DNA from: Echiichthys vipera | Lineage: Eukaryota > Chordata > Actinopteri > Perciformes > Trachinidae | Reading direction: 5' to 3' | Assembly (NCBI GenBank): GCA_963691815.1 | Contig: OY829657.1 | Span: 7,491,092 to 7,555,091, forward strand | DNA: 64,000 bases | Shown here: piece by piece, positions 34,501 through 46,145 of the stretch | Numbering within the stretch: the first letter of the stretch is position 1 | Layout: every line of letters starts with the position of its first letter | The notes under the pieces: generated by a model | Database searches by the model: none | Told to the model about the DNA's origin: nothing | Seen by the model: the letters and a program-made list of their open reading frames with translations, nothing else | Made by a program: the position numbers and the translations under genes

Positions 34501-37169
34501 AGTAAAATATGTTTCTAAAAGCAGTTAATGCAAGAAATATGCAATGCAGTAAGATAATCTTGATTCATATTTGATCAGCGCTGCCTAGTTTCATAGTTTG
34601 ATCCAAGTTCACAAGCAATCATTGACACTGCGTCAGAGACTCCTCAGCTTTGGTTGTTGAAGGCCGGGCACGGTGGAAACTAGCAGATGGTATAAGGAGC
34701 ACACAGAAGGCTCTGGGAGCAAACAGAGGAGCAGTTTGATGCAGAGGTACATCAGCTACTTTTTATAGATCGTCTCTCTCATAATGCTGTTAAGAAATAG
34801 TGACAATTTAAGCAAATCTGGGGGGAAAAGGTGCCATGTTACCTTAATTTAAATAAGTACAAAAGTCTGACTTAATACTTGATACGCTTTATTCTTTGTC
34901 ATACTTATTGGAAGTCTTGTTTGCAAAGACTCAAAGTGTAGTTGGAAAACAAAGCAATGCCTATTCACAGGCCCTGGAAAATCAGCTCACAACCAGCCGT
35001 CATCATAGTTTGGTTTGTGTTTATGTTCTTTTCTCATAACACATAAAGGGGAGTAAAAGCAGACTCCCAGGTCACTCAGAAAATTTAACTTAGGCTTAAT
35101 TAATTATAATTTGATGGCTGGAGAGGTGCCAGTTCATCTCCTGGGCACCGAACCCCCAACTGCTCAGGGCGCCGGTCACTGGCAGCCCCCTCGCTCTAAC
35201 ATCTCTCCATTAATTGCATGTATATAGGTCCTGTCTGTCAGTTCTGTGCATGTGTGTGTATTTCGGGCATGTGTGTGTGTAACATGAATAACAATAAAAG
35301 AGTGAAAAAATTGAATTTCCCCGTTGCGGGATTAATAAAGGAATTCTTCTTCTTATTATTATTATTATTATTATAACTAACATACTTTTAAGAAGAAATG
35401 TTTACTTCAAGACCACATATAATGTACTTCTACAGTATACCAAGCTGCTTCTCTCTGTCTTCTGCTTCCAGAGCCCTCTCCATCTGCTCCTTATAACATC
35501 TGCTAGATGCCACCTCGCCTGACCTACAACAATCAGAGCCGAGGAGTCTCTGACTCAGCGTCAGTAGCAGCACTGATAAAATATGAATCATGATTCTGTT
35601 ACAGCATTGCGTATTTCTGGCAAAAAGTGTTTTCAGAAACATATTTTAGTGAACTGCTTAGCTGTAAATGAGAAAGTTTGTGGCCAAGTCGAGCCAAAGC
35701 CACGACCCACCCACAAGCTGACACACTCAAATATGTTTCTGAAAACGCTTTATGCAAGAAATGCAGTAACATGATGCAGATTCAGATTTGATTAGCACTG
35801 TCTATTCCAAAAGTTTGATTGGTAGTTGTAGGTCAGGGGTCGGAGAATGTAGCAGTTGCTAGCCGTTAGCAGCAGAGAGGGAGCAGCTTGTTGCAGAGAT
35901 ACATGACTTTTTCACAGATCGTCTGTCTCATAGTGCTGTCAGGATATAGTGATAAGTTCAGCAAATGTGAAAAAAACCTATATTTTTCAAAGAAATTTAC
36001 TGACTTAAAAACATACAAAATGAAATGATGGCTAACAGTGGCAAACTTGACCCCCTATTCCATCCTACGCATGTAATCGCCCGAGTCACAAAGATTAAAG
36101 GTGCCATTAAACCAACACAATCTCATGACTGTCATAAGACATTAGTCGCTATTTTCACTCTCACACTACAGTGCTGTCTAATTGACTTCCTGCTCTGCAT
36201 GACCCAGTGATCATGTTGTACACAAGTAATCGATGTTGCCTTCAGCTGAGTGCAGCAACAGGGAAATTTCATCTTTCCCATGGGCTTTACTCAGGTTCCT
36301 CTAAGACTGAAAGGTCATTAGTCCTCCACACTTTCCTTCCATCTATTGTAAACGCAAACCTTTGCTGCATCGCTGAAACAATCAAAACAGGGTCTTCTGA
36401 AGGGCACCAAGCTCGCATCTTCATATTTCTTCGCCTCAAACTACAAAAGAAAGAGTCAATAACCGAGGGGGTGTTTACACTTCCTAATATTTGAAACAAA
36501 TAAGACACTTAGCACAACCTTTCAACAACATCTACTCGGATTAAATTGGTATTAATTACTAGTACGCATCTGACCAGGCTGGGACTGATGAAGCCTCTTG
36601 GATGAGAGGTGAAACGTCTTCCTAGACAAATAACCAAGTCCAGTTGCTTTTGACTGAAATTGCTTTGAGGATAACGATGACCAGGACAAATGAGAACATT
36701 CACAGGCTTATTAATGACTTAATTCTGCACCTGAATAAAGTGAGCTTAATGTGCTCAATGCCATTCATTTTAATGGAATAAGGACTTTTTTTTCTTGGGG
36801 CTGATGTGTTGGCAGGCAGCACCTGCACTGTCCTGACAACAACAAATTCCAGCCTCAGCATTTTTTTTGACCCACCATAACCACTGACTGGTTAGGAAAA
36901 TACAAAAGGCATTGCACAAAATACTGTGTGGCTGCAGTTTGCAAATCCTTAATGCACAGATAAGGAGGGAAATCAATATTGATAAGTTTGTCTGTAAAGG
37001 GGATAGGAGTTATCTGCAGTATGTCAACAATCTGTAGCTGTGGGGGGGAAAAAGCTGATACCTCGTCTCCAATATTCTTCTCAGTCTGAGCATCATCCAC
37101 TTTTCCGCTCTGCTCCTCAGCCGCTGCATCCTTGTTGCCCTCCCGTTGCGCAGACTGAGCGTCTCCCAT
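25531..37169 (-). CDS. akap12: A-kinase anchoring protein 12 (gravin/SSeCKS)
   Basis: Three coding exons: 37169-37062, 32907-32811 and 32639-25531, with phases 0 and 1, encode 2437 residues (human about 1780). AKAP12 is a membrane-associated scaffold for PKA, PKC, calmodulin and beta-adrenergic receptors. The N-terminus MGDAQSAQ fits an N-myristoylation signal (Gly2, Ser6). The WSK-type basic modules occur in family order: WASFKKLVTPKK near residue 441, VSWESVLCGSGRRKSRK near 504, TWKSLKRLVTPKRK near 577 and FSIKKLLPGRKKRK near 612, then TPAVVPLSEFD. Residues of about 1070-1880 are a 67-residue repeat array that explains the extra length. The rest is acidic and low complexity. A candidate PKA RII-binding helix lies in the C-terminal third (around TIQEIIHHIKENL), but I could not confirm it. 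The last exon carries over 95% of the coding sequence, as in mammals. Confidence 0.95.
27215..29640 (-). repeat. akap12: Coding 201-bp (67-residue) tandem repeats in akap12
   Basis: Twelve recognisable units begin TEHVQE or variants, plus a degenerate thirteenth. Neighbouring units are 201 bp apart (for example CTGGTTCTTG at 27796 and 27997). Two subfamilies are seen. One carries LEEVSEAVQAPTLDQEEGSG (upstream block); the other carries PELLPSVQAATLDSEKGG (downstream block). Two adjacent units of the second type are almost identical, indicating recent duplication or conversion. All units are acidic and keep frame. Confidence 0.92.
33130..33693 (-). repeat. Probable interspersed repeat in the second-largest akap12 intron span
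   Basis: The block is more GC-rich than the surrounding intron. Read on the minus strand, its right end starts TTAAAGATGTAGTCTGTAAG, the start of a repeat common in perciform genomes. I could not define the left end or find a protein in it. Confidence 0.4.
34091..34866. mobile_element. Inverted-repeat MITE, copy A, carrying a SINE
   Basis: The left arm TTGTACTTATTTAACTAAAGG and onward (including TTTGCTGAAATTGTCACTAT) pairs with right-arm sequence TGACAATTTAAGCAAATC and TTAAATAAGTACAAAAG. The SINE at 34257-34419 interrupts the left half. Copy B at 35440-35970 shares the internal sequence (GCTTCTCTCTGTCTTCT) and the right part (AGATCGTCT, TCTCATA, TGCTGT). Confidence 0.65.
34257..34419 (+). 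mobile_element. tRNA-derived SINE
   Basis: The head has box A-like TAGCTCACCCGGTGGG and box B-like GGTTCAACTTC. The body CCCTTCACTGCATGTTGTCC and CCCCATTTCCT is familiar from percomorph SINEs, and the tail is A/T-rich. TACCTC flanks it on both sides (34251-34256 and 34420-34425), consistent with a short target duplication within the older MITE. Confidence 0.75.
35110..35376 (+). repeat. Retroelement-type repeat ending in a TTATTA tail
   Basis: A tail of TTGAATTTCCCCGTTGCGGG, then ATTAATAAAGGAATTCTTC and a (TTA)n tract, is a well-known 3' end of fish non-LTR/SINE repeats. Upstream GGGCACCGAACCCCCAACTG is typical of the same family. The 5' boundary is approximate. Confidence 0.55.
35440..35970. 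mobile_element. Inverted-repeat MITE, copy B
   Basis: It has the same orientation as copy A about 1 kb to its left. Internal inverted words are visible: GTGTTTTCAGAAACATATTT and AAATATGTTTCTGAAAACGC pair around 35625-35740. There is no coding capacity. Confidence 0.55.
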
Positions 37170-37400
37170 GATCGGAACTGCAGCGCGTCACTGTCCGGAA
37201 TGAGCCGCACAAGTGATGGAAATATCCCAAATGTGCACCGATGAAAGCGGCCCGGTAGCTCCGTGACAGATGCTCAGCTCTCAAATTCTGCAGCCTAAAT
37301 GTCCTGGAAGTCTTTTTATTAGCCGAACACCTCCCTGCAGGATCACATGAAGCCTATGAGCTGAGTCTGGACCGGCCTGGCCCGGCCCAGCACAGCACAG
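37170..37400 (-). promoter_or_regulatory. akap12: akap12 5' UTR and CpG-rich promoter
   Basis: GC-rich sequence with several CpGs surrounds the first coding exon and continues to a poly-A run near 37417-37434. The start MGDAQSAQ at 37169 is the first ATG of an exon with a good donor (GTATCA). No TATA box is evident. Confidence 0.45.
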
Positions 37401-39480
37401 CACGCCTCCCGCTGCATCAAAAAAAAAAAAAAAACCCTGCAGATGAACAACACGTCCGTGACTGGAGCAAATGTCCGAGTGTGATCTTGTGTCACGTTGT
37501 GCATGTTCACCTCAGCGTACAAATATGCTTGAAGTTACAACACTGGGAAGCATGATAAAGATTAAAACATATATTTTTATTGGAAATAAATAAATACAGC
37601 TGCATCAGATGAGATGCTTCCAAGACCTAAAGGGGGCTAGACTGCAAAACTATTTGTTGTTGTGTGTTTTTTATTGTTTATTATTTTTGACCACTTGTTT
37701 TCAGAAGAGAGAGTCATTTACATAAAATGAGTCAAACTGTCTAAGCAGTTGTGCTGCTACATTAACGTGGATGGTACAGTTTCCTGACTGGGACAATTGC
37801 ATCCATGATTCCCAGTTTCTGTATTTAAAAAAAAAAAAAAAACACACTGCATCATGACGAAACATTAAAGACAGCTTCTTGAGCACAGCTCAAGTTAACC
37901 TCTTATTGTTATTTAGTTGTTTTTCTGGGACAGCATCTAAAACCTCCAGGTCACTGTAGCTGGAACTTGATGTTTTTTCGGGAGAAGTTGGAGCTTCACA
38001 TTTAGTCTGACTAATGAGCCAGCTAATTTCATCATAATGTCCGTCATATCGGCTCATGACAGGGAGAACTTGCTGTTGATGCTGCCTGATCTTGGTTGGT
38101 CTCATGGGAACAAGTCACCACCTCTGAGACTAATGTGCTTATGTAACTGCAGCTGGGACGTGGTTGTCCTCACTGTTAACAAGGTGCTTAGTTGTCCAGT
38201 ATTTGGACCCTGCTGGTCGACAGCACATCATCCCAATGTAAGGAGCAGTGTGATATTCACTGGTTGTTAAAGAGCACTTTATAAAGGGCACCTTATTAAA
38301 AGATGGTGCCTAAATCCCTCTATTAAATCTGGGTAGTGTTGTTTAAAATAGTTCAAGAGCTGTTGTGTTTGGACAATAAATAGCAGTACATCTGTAAAGC
38401 ACCGTTCTTTAATTATCTGTGAAAATGAAGAAGGCACATTTCTGTAATGATCCTGCATAAGGAACAGAACGTAATGGATATTTAAGGATTTATATTTACA
38501 GGTCAATTTAGTTTGCTATTTAATTTTAATTTTGAAAATGTAGTTGATTTGGATTCAATTTGAATCATCAGCGGGTTATTATCATGGTGTATCATCACAA
38601 TATCATTCTGAAATGATCGACTTTTACAATGTAGCTCCACGTAATTTGGAGATTAAATTTAGAAATGTTGGCAGAATATAATGAGCGGGGCACGATAACA
38701 CATTAAATAGTCTGATATGTTGTCCTAACTCCAAGACTTTCAACTGGGGCTATAAGACGGGTCGACTTCAGACTGTAGATGACAGTGATAAACTCTTTAT
38801 ATCTTACCACTATTATTCAATTTGTTTACTCATCAAGTGTTTTGCTCATAATATGTGAGAGAACAGGGCTGTTGTTGTTGAGGCAGTGTTTCGTAACCCC
38901 AGTGGTTCTTGAAAACTCCACTAATTCCAATATTATGTACATGTACTTGAATTGAATTATTTTCTATCTATAAATAAAAAATGGAAATACAGTATAAGGT
39001 TTATTATAGGCCTTAATTTATCCTGTTTTGAAAGGGGACTGAACTGAGACACAAATATAATGCATTGACTCACACAGAGAACTTTGTTGAGATGGTTTAA
39101 ACGGCTTGAAACGAGATGTAGTAACTGTGAATAGCGTATGATTCACATCATTTTCAAACTCGTCATTGTCATGTTTTTCTTTTCATTTCTCATCTGACCA
39201 TTTCACAGTTGTACACATTCTTAATGTGTCCCAGTTTATTTCCTGTTGTGGTTCAAGGAGCCTTCAAAAGAACGTTGCTTCGACGCCACTTCTGTTGAAG
39301 TTAATGGAGCGGGCATGATAAGTCCCACTGTAACCCATCATATCTGTGCTGTTTGACCTTTGACCCAAGAATGCTTGTGGTGTTGACTGACTTGTTGTCT
39401 TTTTATACTGTAGGTTATTTGATCAGAGCACATTTTTTTACGTGAAAGAATTTCTCATTTTAGAGCAGAAATATCTTCTC
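37401..39480. other. Intergenic, no gene seen
   Basis: AT-rich spacer upstream of akap12. Short open frames here lack family resemblance, splice context or repeats. Nothing supported. Confidence 0.6.
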
Positions 39481-39496
39481 TCAAGACAATATAGAG

Positions 39497-39712
39497 CAGG
39501 CGTCTCCAGCCCTGCTCCAGGAGGGGCCACTGCCCTGCATGTTTTAGGTTTCCTCACAACTTCAACACACCTGGATCTAATGCTCTGCTCGTTATCAAGC
39601 AGCTGAAGTTTGTCTCAGGGTTGATTGTCATGAGACTCAGGTGTGTTGGAGTAGGGAGACACCTAACACATGCAGGGCCGTAGCTCTCCAGGAGCTGGGC
39701 TGGAGATGCCTG
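39497..39712. mobile_element. hAT-type MITE, copy 1
   Basis: 216 bp with terminal inverted repeats (CAGGCGTCTCCAGCCC at the left and GGGCTGGAGATGCCTG at the right) and an exact 8-bp target duplication ATATAGAG at 39489-39496 and 39713-39720. The interior holds further palindromic words (CAACACACCTGGATCT against GACTCAGGTGTGTTG). Confidence 0.9.
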
Positions 39713-39745
39713 ATATAGAGATTATATATTTTTAAAGGTCTGAGT

Positions 39746-39957
39746 CAGGGCGGCCCAACCCAGCTCCTGGAGGGCCACTGTCCTGCATGCTCTAGGTTTC
39801 TCTCTGCTCCAACACACCTGGATCTTATGATGTGCTCGTTATCAAGCAGCTGAAGCTTGTCCCAGGTTTGAAAATCTTGAGACTCAAGTGTGTTAGAGCA
39901 GAGAAACCTGAAACATGCAGGACAGTGGCCCTCCAGGAGCAGGATTGGACGGCCCTG
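39746..39957. mobile_element. hAT-type MITE, copy 2 of the same family
   Basis: 212 bp beginning CAGGGCGGCCCAACCCAGCT and ending GATTGGACGGCCCTG. The flanks GTCTGAGT (39738-39745) and GTCTAAGT (39958-39965) match at 7 of 8 positions. It is separated from copy 1 by 33 bp, yet each copy has its own target duplication. Confidence 0.9.
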
Positions 39958-39965
39958 GTCTAAGT

Positions 39966-42900
39966 TTAATGTTACATGACTTAATACCTGTAAGGGGCAG
40001 GGTAATCGGAGGCATCTACGTTGCAAGGTGGCTCCATCCGCTCCCAGCTGAGAGTATCCTCATCATGGGAGGTTAAAGGACAATTTTCTCTCCCATTTTG
40101 AACTGGTAAGTCAGCTAGCAGCCTGGCTAAGGTGTTTTTTTGTTTTTTTGCAGGTAGACAAATCCAGTTACAATACACTCAGATATCCTCTGTAAGTAAG
40201 CCACGTTAAAACGAAGCGACAACCCCTGTAGTGCAGCAGCGGTGTCCTCACAGGACAGGTTTACCTTAAACAAGAGTGATGTGTCACGTTGAACAAAGTA
40301 GGATACTGGGAAATCTCAGAGCAGGGAAACATCTCCAAACTCATGACAGGCATTCATGTTAATCGAGTCAGATGCTCTGAGACACTGGTGCTGTTATGTG
40401 AACCACAGTCTGAAGCCAATAAGTGGAATTAATTTGAGTCACAACTTTGGGTAACTGGAAACGGCTGATGTTTTTTCCACTGATTACAGTAACCTAAATC
40501 CTGAGGCCTGATATAAAGTAATAAAACCTGCAGGGAAGGAGAAGTCTGCAAGTGTGATCATGTCTTTTTTTGTGTCTGGTCATTTCAGGATTTTAAATGT
40601 AAGTGCACAGCTGAAACACAAATCTGATGTCCTTTTTTTTTTTATGCGTCCTTAAGATATCTAGCTCTGTTATCTGTTTTTGCGGTTGCACAGTACTGCA
40701 TGTGCTCAATTTGTCTAAACAGATATACAACCAAGAAAGCATTACAAATTAGCTTAAGCATGCAGTATTAGAGAGATACTTATCTTAAAAGCAGAGGTGA
40801 CGGCTATGGAAACATCTTTACGTTAGCCCCCTGAAGTAACACCAGTGAGATAGAGCAGTTGAGAAACACTTCCTTTTGTGCAGTTAAAAATCCGATTAAT
40901 TTCTAAATACTCCAACAATATTTAGAGTAACGTTTCAAGACAGCGTGCAGGAACAGTCATACATGGATTTGGGGATGTAACATGTTGAGATATTGCTCGT
41001 CTGATCCCTTTAATCATGTAATTGATTTTCTTTGGTAACACTGTAGAATAAACAGGTTAGTCTTTATCTTCTTTTGTATCAGGAATCATTACATGGTTGG
41101 TTAAATGTGTGTGCCATGTACTGTATGCTTCCCAATTCCACAGTCGACCTTTCCCCTCATGTTGAGCAGATTTGCAGTCCTCAGTAAGAAAAACATTCTT
41201 GGCACATTCACAATGAACCGTTTCACTGAGTTGCGTCACCTCTGATTCAAAGGTATATGTGGCGTGTTCAGTTTCTGACAGGTGAACAAACACTTCTACA
41301 TCTGAAACTCATGCAGCCCAGTTTTATTTTTTTATCAATAACATGTGGCTCAAATCATAACCAGCTGACTGAAAAGAGAACTTGATTTTAACTTATTGTG
41401 TTTGTGGTTGGATAACAATAAAAAGAATGAAAAGAAAACCAGAAGAGTTTGCAATGGCTAATAGAAGGTGACTTCAAAAAAAGCCTCTGCACACCTGGAT
41501 GTGTGACAGGTGCGTTATGAGAACAATTCCTGCGCGCTGACTGCTGAAAGATGTACGTGTTTACATTGGTCCGTGCGACCTTCAGTTCAATTTTATTTAC
41601 AGTGCCAAATTATAACAAACGTTATCTCAAGACACTTTACATATGGAGTAGGTTTAGACCACACTGACTTATTTAAGATTTACAGATACCAAACAATTCT
41701 TCTGCCCCAAAAGTCCTCCAGGTAGTTATAGCGAGACAGTGTGCAGGATTTTTCCTGGTTTACAATAGTGGTTCCAGTATTGACTTTACATTTCAAAGTA
41801 GTTAAAAATGTCCATAAAGTAATGTAATTAAGTATTCTACATGTAGTTTTTAATCGTATGGCCTTTTGGTTTGTCAGTCAACGCAACCAAATCTTTATCA
41901 GCAGATGATTAGACGTGTCTTTCTGAATAACCTTGTTACTCAGGCTTTGTTAAGGTGAACTAATGCATAAAATGCAGTTGTCGGGATGATAATCTACTTT
42001 AGAAACGTTCATGATCTGCATGTCAGCATGACCATGACAGTACTGTTGTACCGCTGACATCTGCTGGGCAAAATAAATATTCCTCAGTTTTAAAGTCCAG
42101 CACATTGCGACCTTCCAGATTAAGAAAGATGAAAGCATCTGATTTAGTGATTTAACAAATAACGTGTGTTACGGATGGAGAAGTAAATGAGTTAAGAATT
42201 AACAAACATCAGCACCCTCAAGTCTGTGCAAAAGTGTGGTGTAGAACTCTCTGGACCAAGCTGGAAAAGGTTACTTTATAAAGTAATCAAGTTACAGCAC
42301 GTAGGCTATATATGACTGTGGTTCAGATATCTGAAGAGCTGTTCATCCAATCGACTTTACACTTTGCAGGTGTATTGCTGAAGACCCAAGGGAGCGGTTC
42401 TCAAGAATGCTGCAAACTGCACGAGTCTATTTAATTAAGCAAGCTTTCAGTCAAGGGAAGGTATCAAATCAATGCAGTGGGACACAAGGTAAAAACCACT
42501 TGATGAGCCTTGATGCAGAACACTTGTGCCAATCAGTCGAACCTGCTGACCCCCTAACCAAAGCTAATTAGGTATTTTGCACAGACTTGTGTGTGTGGAT
42601 GCTTTTTGTTTCCATTTAGTTATATAGTGTGTAGCTTCAGCTCCTCAGCTAAGCCTGATCCCTGGTGAGCTGTTTTTTCCTCAAATATACCTGTAAAAGA
42701 AAATTTAGTTTAGGAAACTAAAGTAAAAAGGTGAACTGAAACGTCTTGAGGAGATTCCCACAAGAATGGAAATAAATTAAGCAAAGACTTTTTTTTTGGG
42801 GGGGGGGGGATGTTTTAGCTTCATTCATGCTGTCTTTTTCCCCTCCAGTATCAAGTGTCAGATTCACACTGGAGGAGTGTACGTCTGCAGCTAAGTGACA

Positions 42901-44350
42901 CATCAATTTTGCCAAAAACCCCCTTTGAGAAACAACGCCAGTGTGACTCAAACTCACGGAGGCCAGTGGAAACTCCAAATCATATACAAACCACTTCTGA
43001 ATGTGGAAATGACTATCACACAACTTCCTACGCATCAACAAAAAAAAAATTATCCATTTTGCCTTTAAGTAAACTTCTTTTTCTGGCTGCGTGACTGAGA
43101 ATCACCCGGCAGTGGGTGTCTTCACAAGTCTTTGGACAGGTTACATCTCATGAAACTGAAAGGAATAGTTGTGAGATTACTGGCGGTACAAGAGACAAAG
43201 CAAACTCTCCTCAGCAAAACTGTTTATGTCAAATGAGCGCTTAAGTCGCACCCTTTTGGTAGATAACATATCTGAAATACTTCCTCTTTATGTTTTTATC
43301 CTGCTTTTGGTGTCCACTCTGTGCGACGTCTGTCCTTGATGTTATCATAGAAGCCTTAACGTTGGTCTCAGCACCTTGTGTGTTGGTAGACTTGGAAAAA
43401 CAATGTTGAAATCTATCAAAAACTACAGCACAGTTAGGTGATACGTGCCCTGAGAATATTGAAAGACATAAACACAAAATATATCAGTTATCTTTCTGAT
43501 CATCCTCAAGAGTCTTCACCTTACTGTACGTCACCTCCATGTGACACAACAGGAATGCAGAAAGTTTTGTTTCTAAAAACCTTCCCTCTTAAACAAGTGT
43601 GTAAGCAATGATGGTTAGCATTTTTCTCAAAATCCCTCTCTCTCTTAACAGTCGTCACGCTGCCTGTTGGACTGAACTACCATTTCTATGGTCAGCTTGA
43701 AGAGACCGCAAACTGCATCTACAGATAAACTGCTCATAAAAGTAAGGCATGTTAACCCTTTTACTATAGTTAACAGATTTTATATTTGTAAGGCTTCCCT
43801 GAGGTGATGTATTAAGTGAAACTTTCACAAGAATACTATCTGTACTGTATTTTCAGTTCAGATTTTGAAAGTGTTAAAATATAATAATAAATGTTCAATA
43901 ATTGATGGTAAAAATCAACAAACCAGACTTCCTTGAGTCACTGATTCATGACAGATTTTTGTTTAAACACCTACATTCAAAGTATCCACTTAGTTAAAAG
44001 CGGATTATACCCGCTGAAATTCTTTTGTTGTGTGCTTTTCTACTTGAAAACTTGTTTGGTAAGTCCTGAGGGGAGATTAAATGTCCTGGCAGAACAAGTG
44101 CGTTCATCTAAGATTACACTGATACTGAATAGGTAGACGGTGCTCACAGCTGCTTCACATATCGATTACTAAATGATTTTGATTTGTGTGTGTTTGACTG
44201 TGTCCGGGCCTGTTTGACGTCTTCAGCCGTGCTCAAAACATTTTAACAAAAGTCGAAGTAGCAACCAATCACTTGGTGTTTTTATGTCATTGTTAGTGTG
44301 TATTTCTTTTTACCGTTGTTCTCATCTCTAGCTCAGTGTGCTCCCCTCAT
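39966..44350. other. Intergenic; one short repeat remnant
   Basis: No gene supported. At about 41585-41680, sequence of the type TCAATTTTATTTACAGTGCC and CTCAAGACACTTTACA resembles a common fish repeat. A G-rich run lies at 42797-42809. The rest is ordinary AT-rich spacer and may contain an unseen 5' UTR exon of the first stx11 gene. Confidence 0.5.
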
Positions 44351-44354
44351 TTAA

Positions 44355-45105
44355 CTTGAGGCGTAGTTCAGATTTTGTCAAGTGAGGTTGTATGAGGTAT
44401 TTATCCATAGTCGGTGTGTTACTCACAGTAGATGAAGGTCGGCTCACCCCCATTTTAGAGAAGCAGACAGAAAAACAGGCACAGAAGCTTTGAAATGTGC
44501 TGCTGTGAACGGGGGCAGCAGCTAAACGTAGTTTACATTTAAAAGAGACTCAGCTTAAAAAAAAAATCTATATCAGTTTAAGTGTATGCAAAATTTAGAA
44601 TACATTAACACCTCTACCTTGCAGTCAGACAGTCATGTTTACGTTTACACAGGGGGAACCAAAGCTGTTATCTATGCTCCCGTCAAAGCCACCAGACTCC
44701 ATTAACAAAAACAGTAATTATACCTTGCTGAACGTGGGAGTTGCTCTTCTACTGCTGCGGCTAACGGTTAGTTTGTTTTTACAGTTGTGTTGTTTTCTAA
44801 CCCTTTAAAACTCAGTCACGTAATAACACTACTCGTGGTCCGCAAGGTAAAATGTTTTAATCAATGGAGTCTGGTGGTTTTGAAGACAGCACGGATAACA
44901 GCTTCAGTTCCCCAAACTGATATTGATTTTTTTAGGTGGGCATGTTTTGGGTAACTAGAATACATTTAGCTGCTGCCGTGGTCCAGACATTGCTTAACTT
45001 CCCTGCCTGTCGTCCTTCTTGCTTCTCCAAATAATATATACCAGAACTGTACACTGACTACCTAGTGCCTCATACAACAGCTTCAAAAAATCTGAACTAT
45101 CCCTT
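44355..45105. mobile_element. Foldback MITE directly upstream of stx11 copy 1
   Basis: The left arm CGTAGTTCAGATTTTGTCAA and GGTTGTATGAGGTA pairs with the right arm CCTCATACAACAGCTTC and AATCTGAACTAT. The inner arms around CAGACTCCATTA and TCAATGGAGTCTGGTGG also pair. TTAA occurs at both outer edges (44351-44354 and 45106-45109). The right end lies only about 44 bp before the stx11 exon. Confidence 0.8.
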
Positions 45106-45151
45106 TTAAGACGTTTTAACAGTCCTAACTCTAACCCTTTTCCTTTCAGAC

Positions 45152-46012
45152 ATGAGAGACAGGCTTGAGCACCTCCATCAGGTGCAGACTGACTCTGAGG
45201 GTTTCAGCACAGTTGAGCTGGACAATTTGTCAGAGCATGAGGCGGCAACAGCATCACCTCCCGACCAGGACCTGGATGGTGTCCTGCAGGAGGCCCAGCA
45301 GATCCGCCTGGAGATCCAGCAGATCCAGAATGACATCAGTGAGCTGAAAGAGGTGAACTACCAGGCCTTGAACAAGACCTCACACCCCACTGCGACAAAG
45401 CGGGACTCCAATGCAATCGGGGCGGATATTAAACTCAGGGGAGAGTCCGTGTTGAAGCGTCTGCACATGATGAATGCTCTCAGAGGGGAACTGGAGGCCC
45501 AGGGTGGCAGCTCTGACCCTGCAGCACGCATCGCTCGAACACAGTACCAGTGTCTCAGCAATGCACTGCGGGAAGTGATGTTCAGCTACAATGACACAGA
45601 GATGAGCCACAGGGAGGCTTGTAAACAGCAGATCCAGAGGCAGATGGAGGTGGTGGGCAGGGAGGTCAGCAAGGAGGAGCTGGAGGAGATGATGGAGAGC
45701 GGGGAGATGAATGTGTTCAGCACCCAGGTGGAGGGCAAAACGGCTCGCTCTGCTTTCCTGCAGATCGAGAGCCGACACAAGGAGCTGCTGGAGCTGGAGA
45801 AGAGGATCGAGGGGATCCGGGAGCTGTTCCTGGACGTGGCTGTGCTCACGGAGGAGCAGGGGGCAGTCGTTGAAAACATCCAGAAAAGCGTCCAAAATAC
45901 TGAAGTGACCATTCAGGATGCCGCGTTCAAGCTGGAGAGAGCGACTACTTCTGATAAAAACAACCCCTTCAAGAAGATGTTTTGTTGCTGCTTTCCATGT
46001 TTTAACAAGTAG
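45152..46012 (+). CDS. stx11: Syntaxin-11-like Qa-SNARE, tandem copy 1
   Basis: A single-exon coding sequence of 286 residues follows the acceptor TTTTCCTTTCAG ending at 45149. A 5' UTR exon is implied upstream. Syntaxin-11 acts in late endosome/lytic granule fusion in lymphocytes and macrophages. Residues of about 30-160 form the Habc region (KRDSNAIGADIK). The SNARE motif spans about 195-258 with the zero-layer Gln near 236 in TEEQG. There is no transmembrane span. The C-terminus KKMFCCCFPCFNK is a Cys-rich palmitoylation tail as in mammalian STX11. It resembles copy 2 along its whole length. Which zebrafish-style name (b.1 or b.2) applies is unknown. Confidence 0.93.
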   Translation: MRDRLEHLHQVQTDSEGFSTVELDNLSEHEAATASPPDQDLDGVLQEAQQIRLEIQQIQNDISELKEVNYQALNKTSHPTATKRDSNAIGADIKLRGESVLKRLHMMNALRGELEAQGGSSDPAARIARTQYQCLSNALREVMFSYNDTEMSHREACKQQIQRQMEVVGREVSKEELEEMMESGEMNVFSTQVEGKTARSAFLQIESRHKELLELEKRIEGIRELFLDVAVLTEEQGAVVENIQKSVQNTEVTIQDAAFKLERATTSDKNNPFKKMFCCCFPCFNK

Positions 46013-46094
46013 GTCTGATGAGGGCCAGTGGCTTCGGAGGCAGTCCACTGGGCCAAGTGGTCAAAGCTGCGCTATGAACGTAACAAACAGCCCG

Positions 46095-46145
46095 TTAGAA
46101 CAGATTAGAAATACTTTATTGATCCCCAGGGGGTAAATGGTCCAT
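46095..46145 (-). repeat. Short retroelement 3'-end remnant
   Basis: Sequence around ATACTTTATTGATCCCCAGG is a familiar fish repeat end (read on the minus strand). It lies in the stx11 copy 1 3' UTR. Too short to classify. Confidence 0.4.

Noticed and set aside
45380..46048. 222-codon open frame opposite stx11 copy 1
   Set aside because: Antisense shadow of a GC-rich, strongly conserved coding exon. The product is Leu/His-rich without family resemblance.
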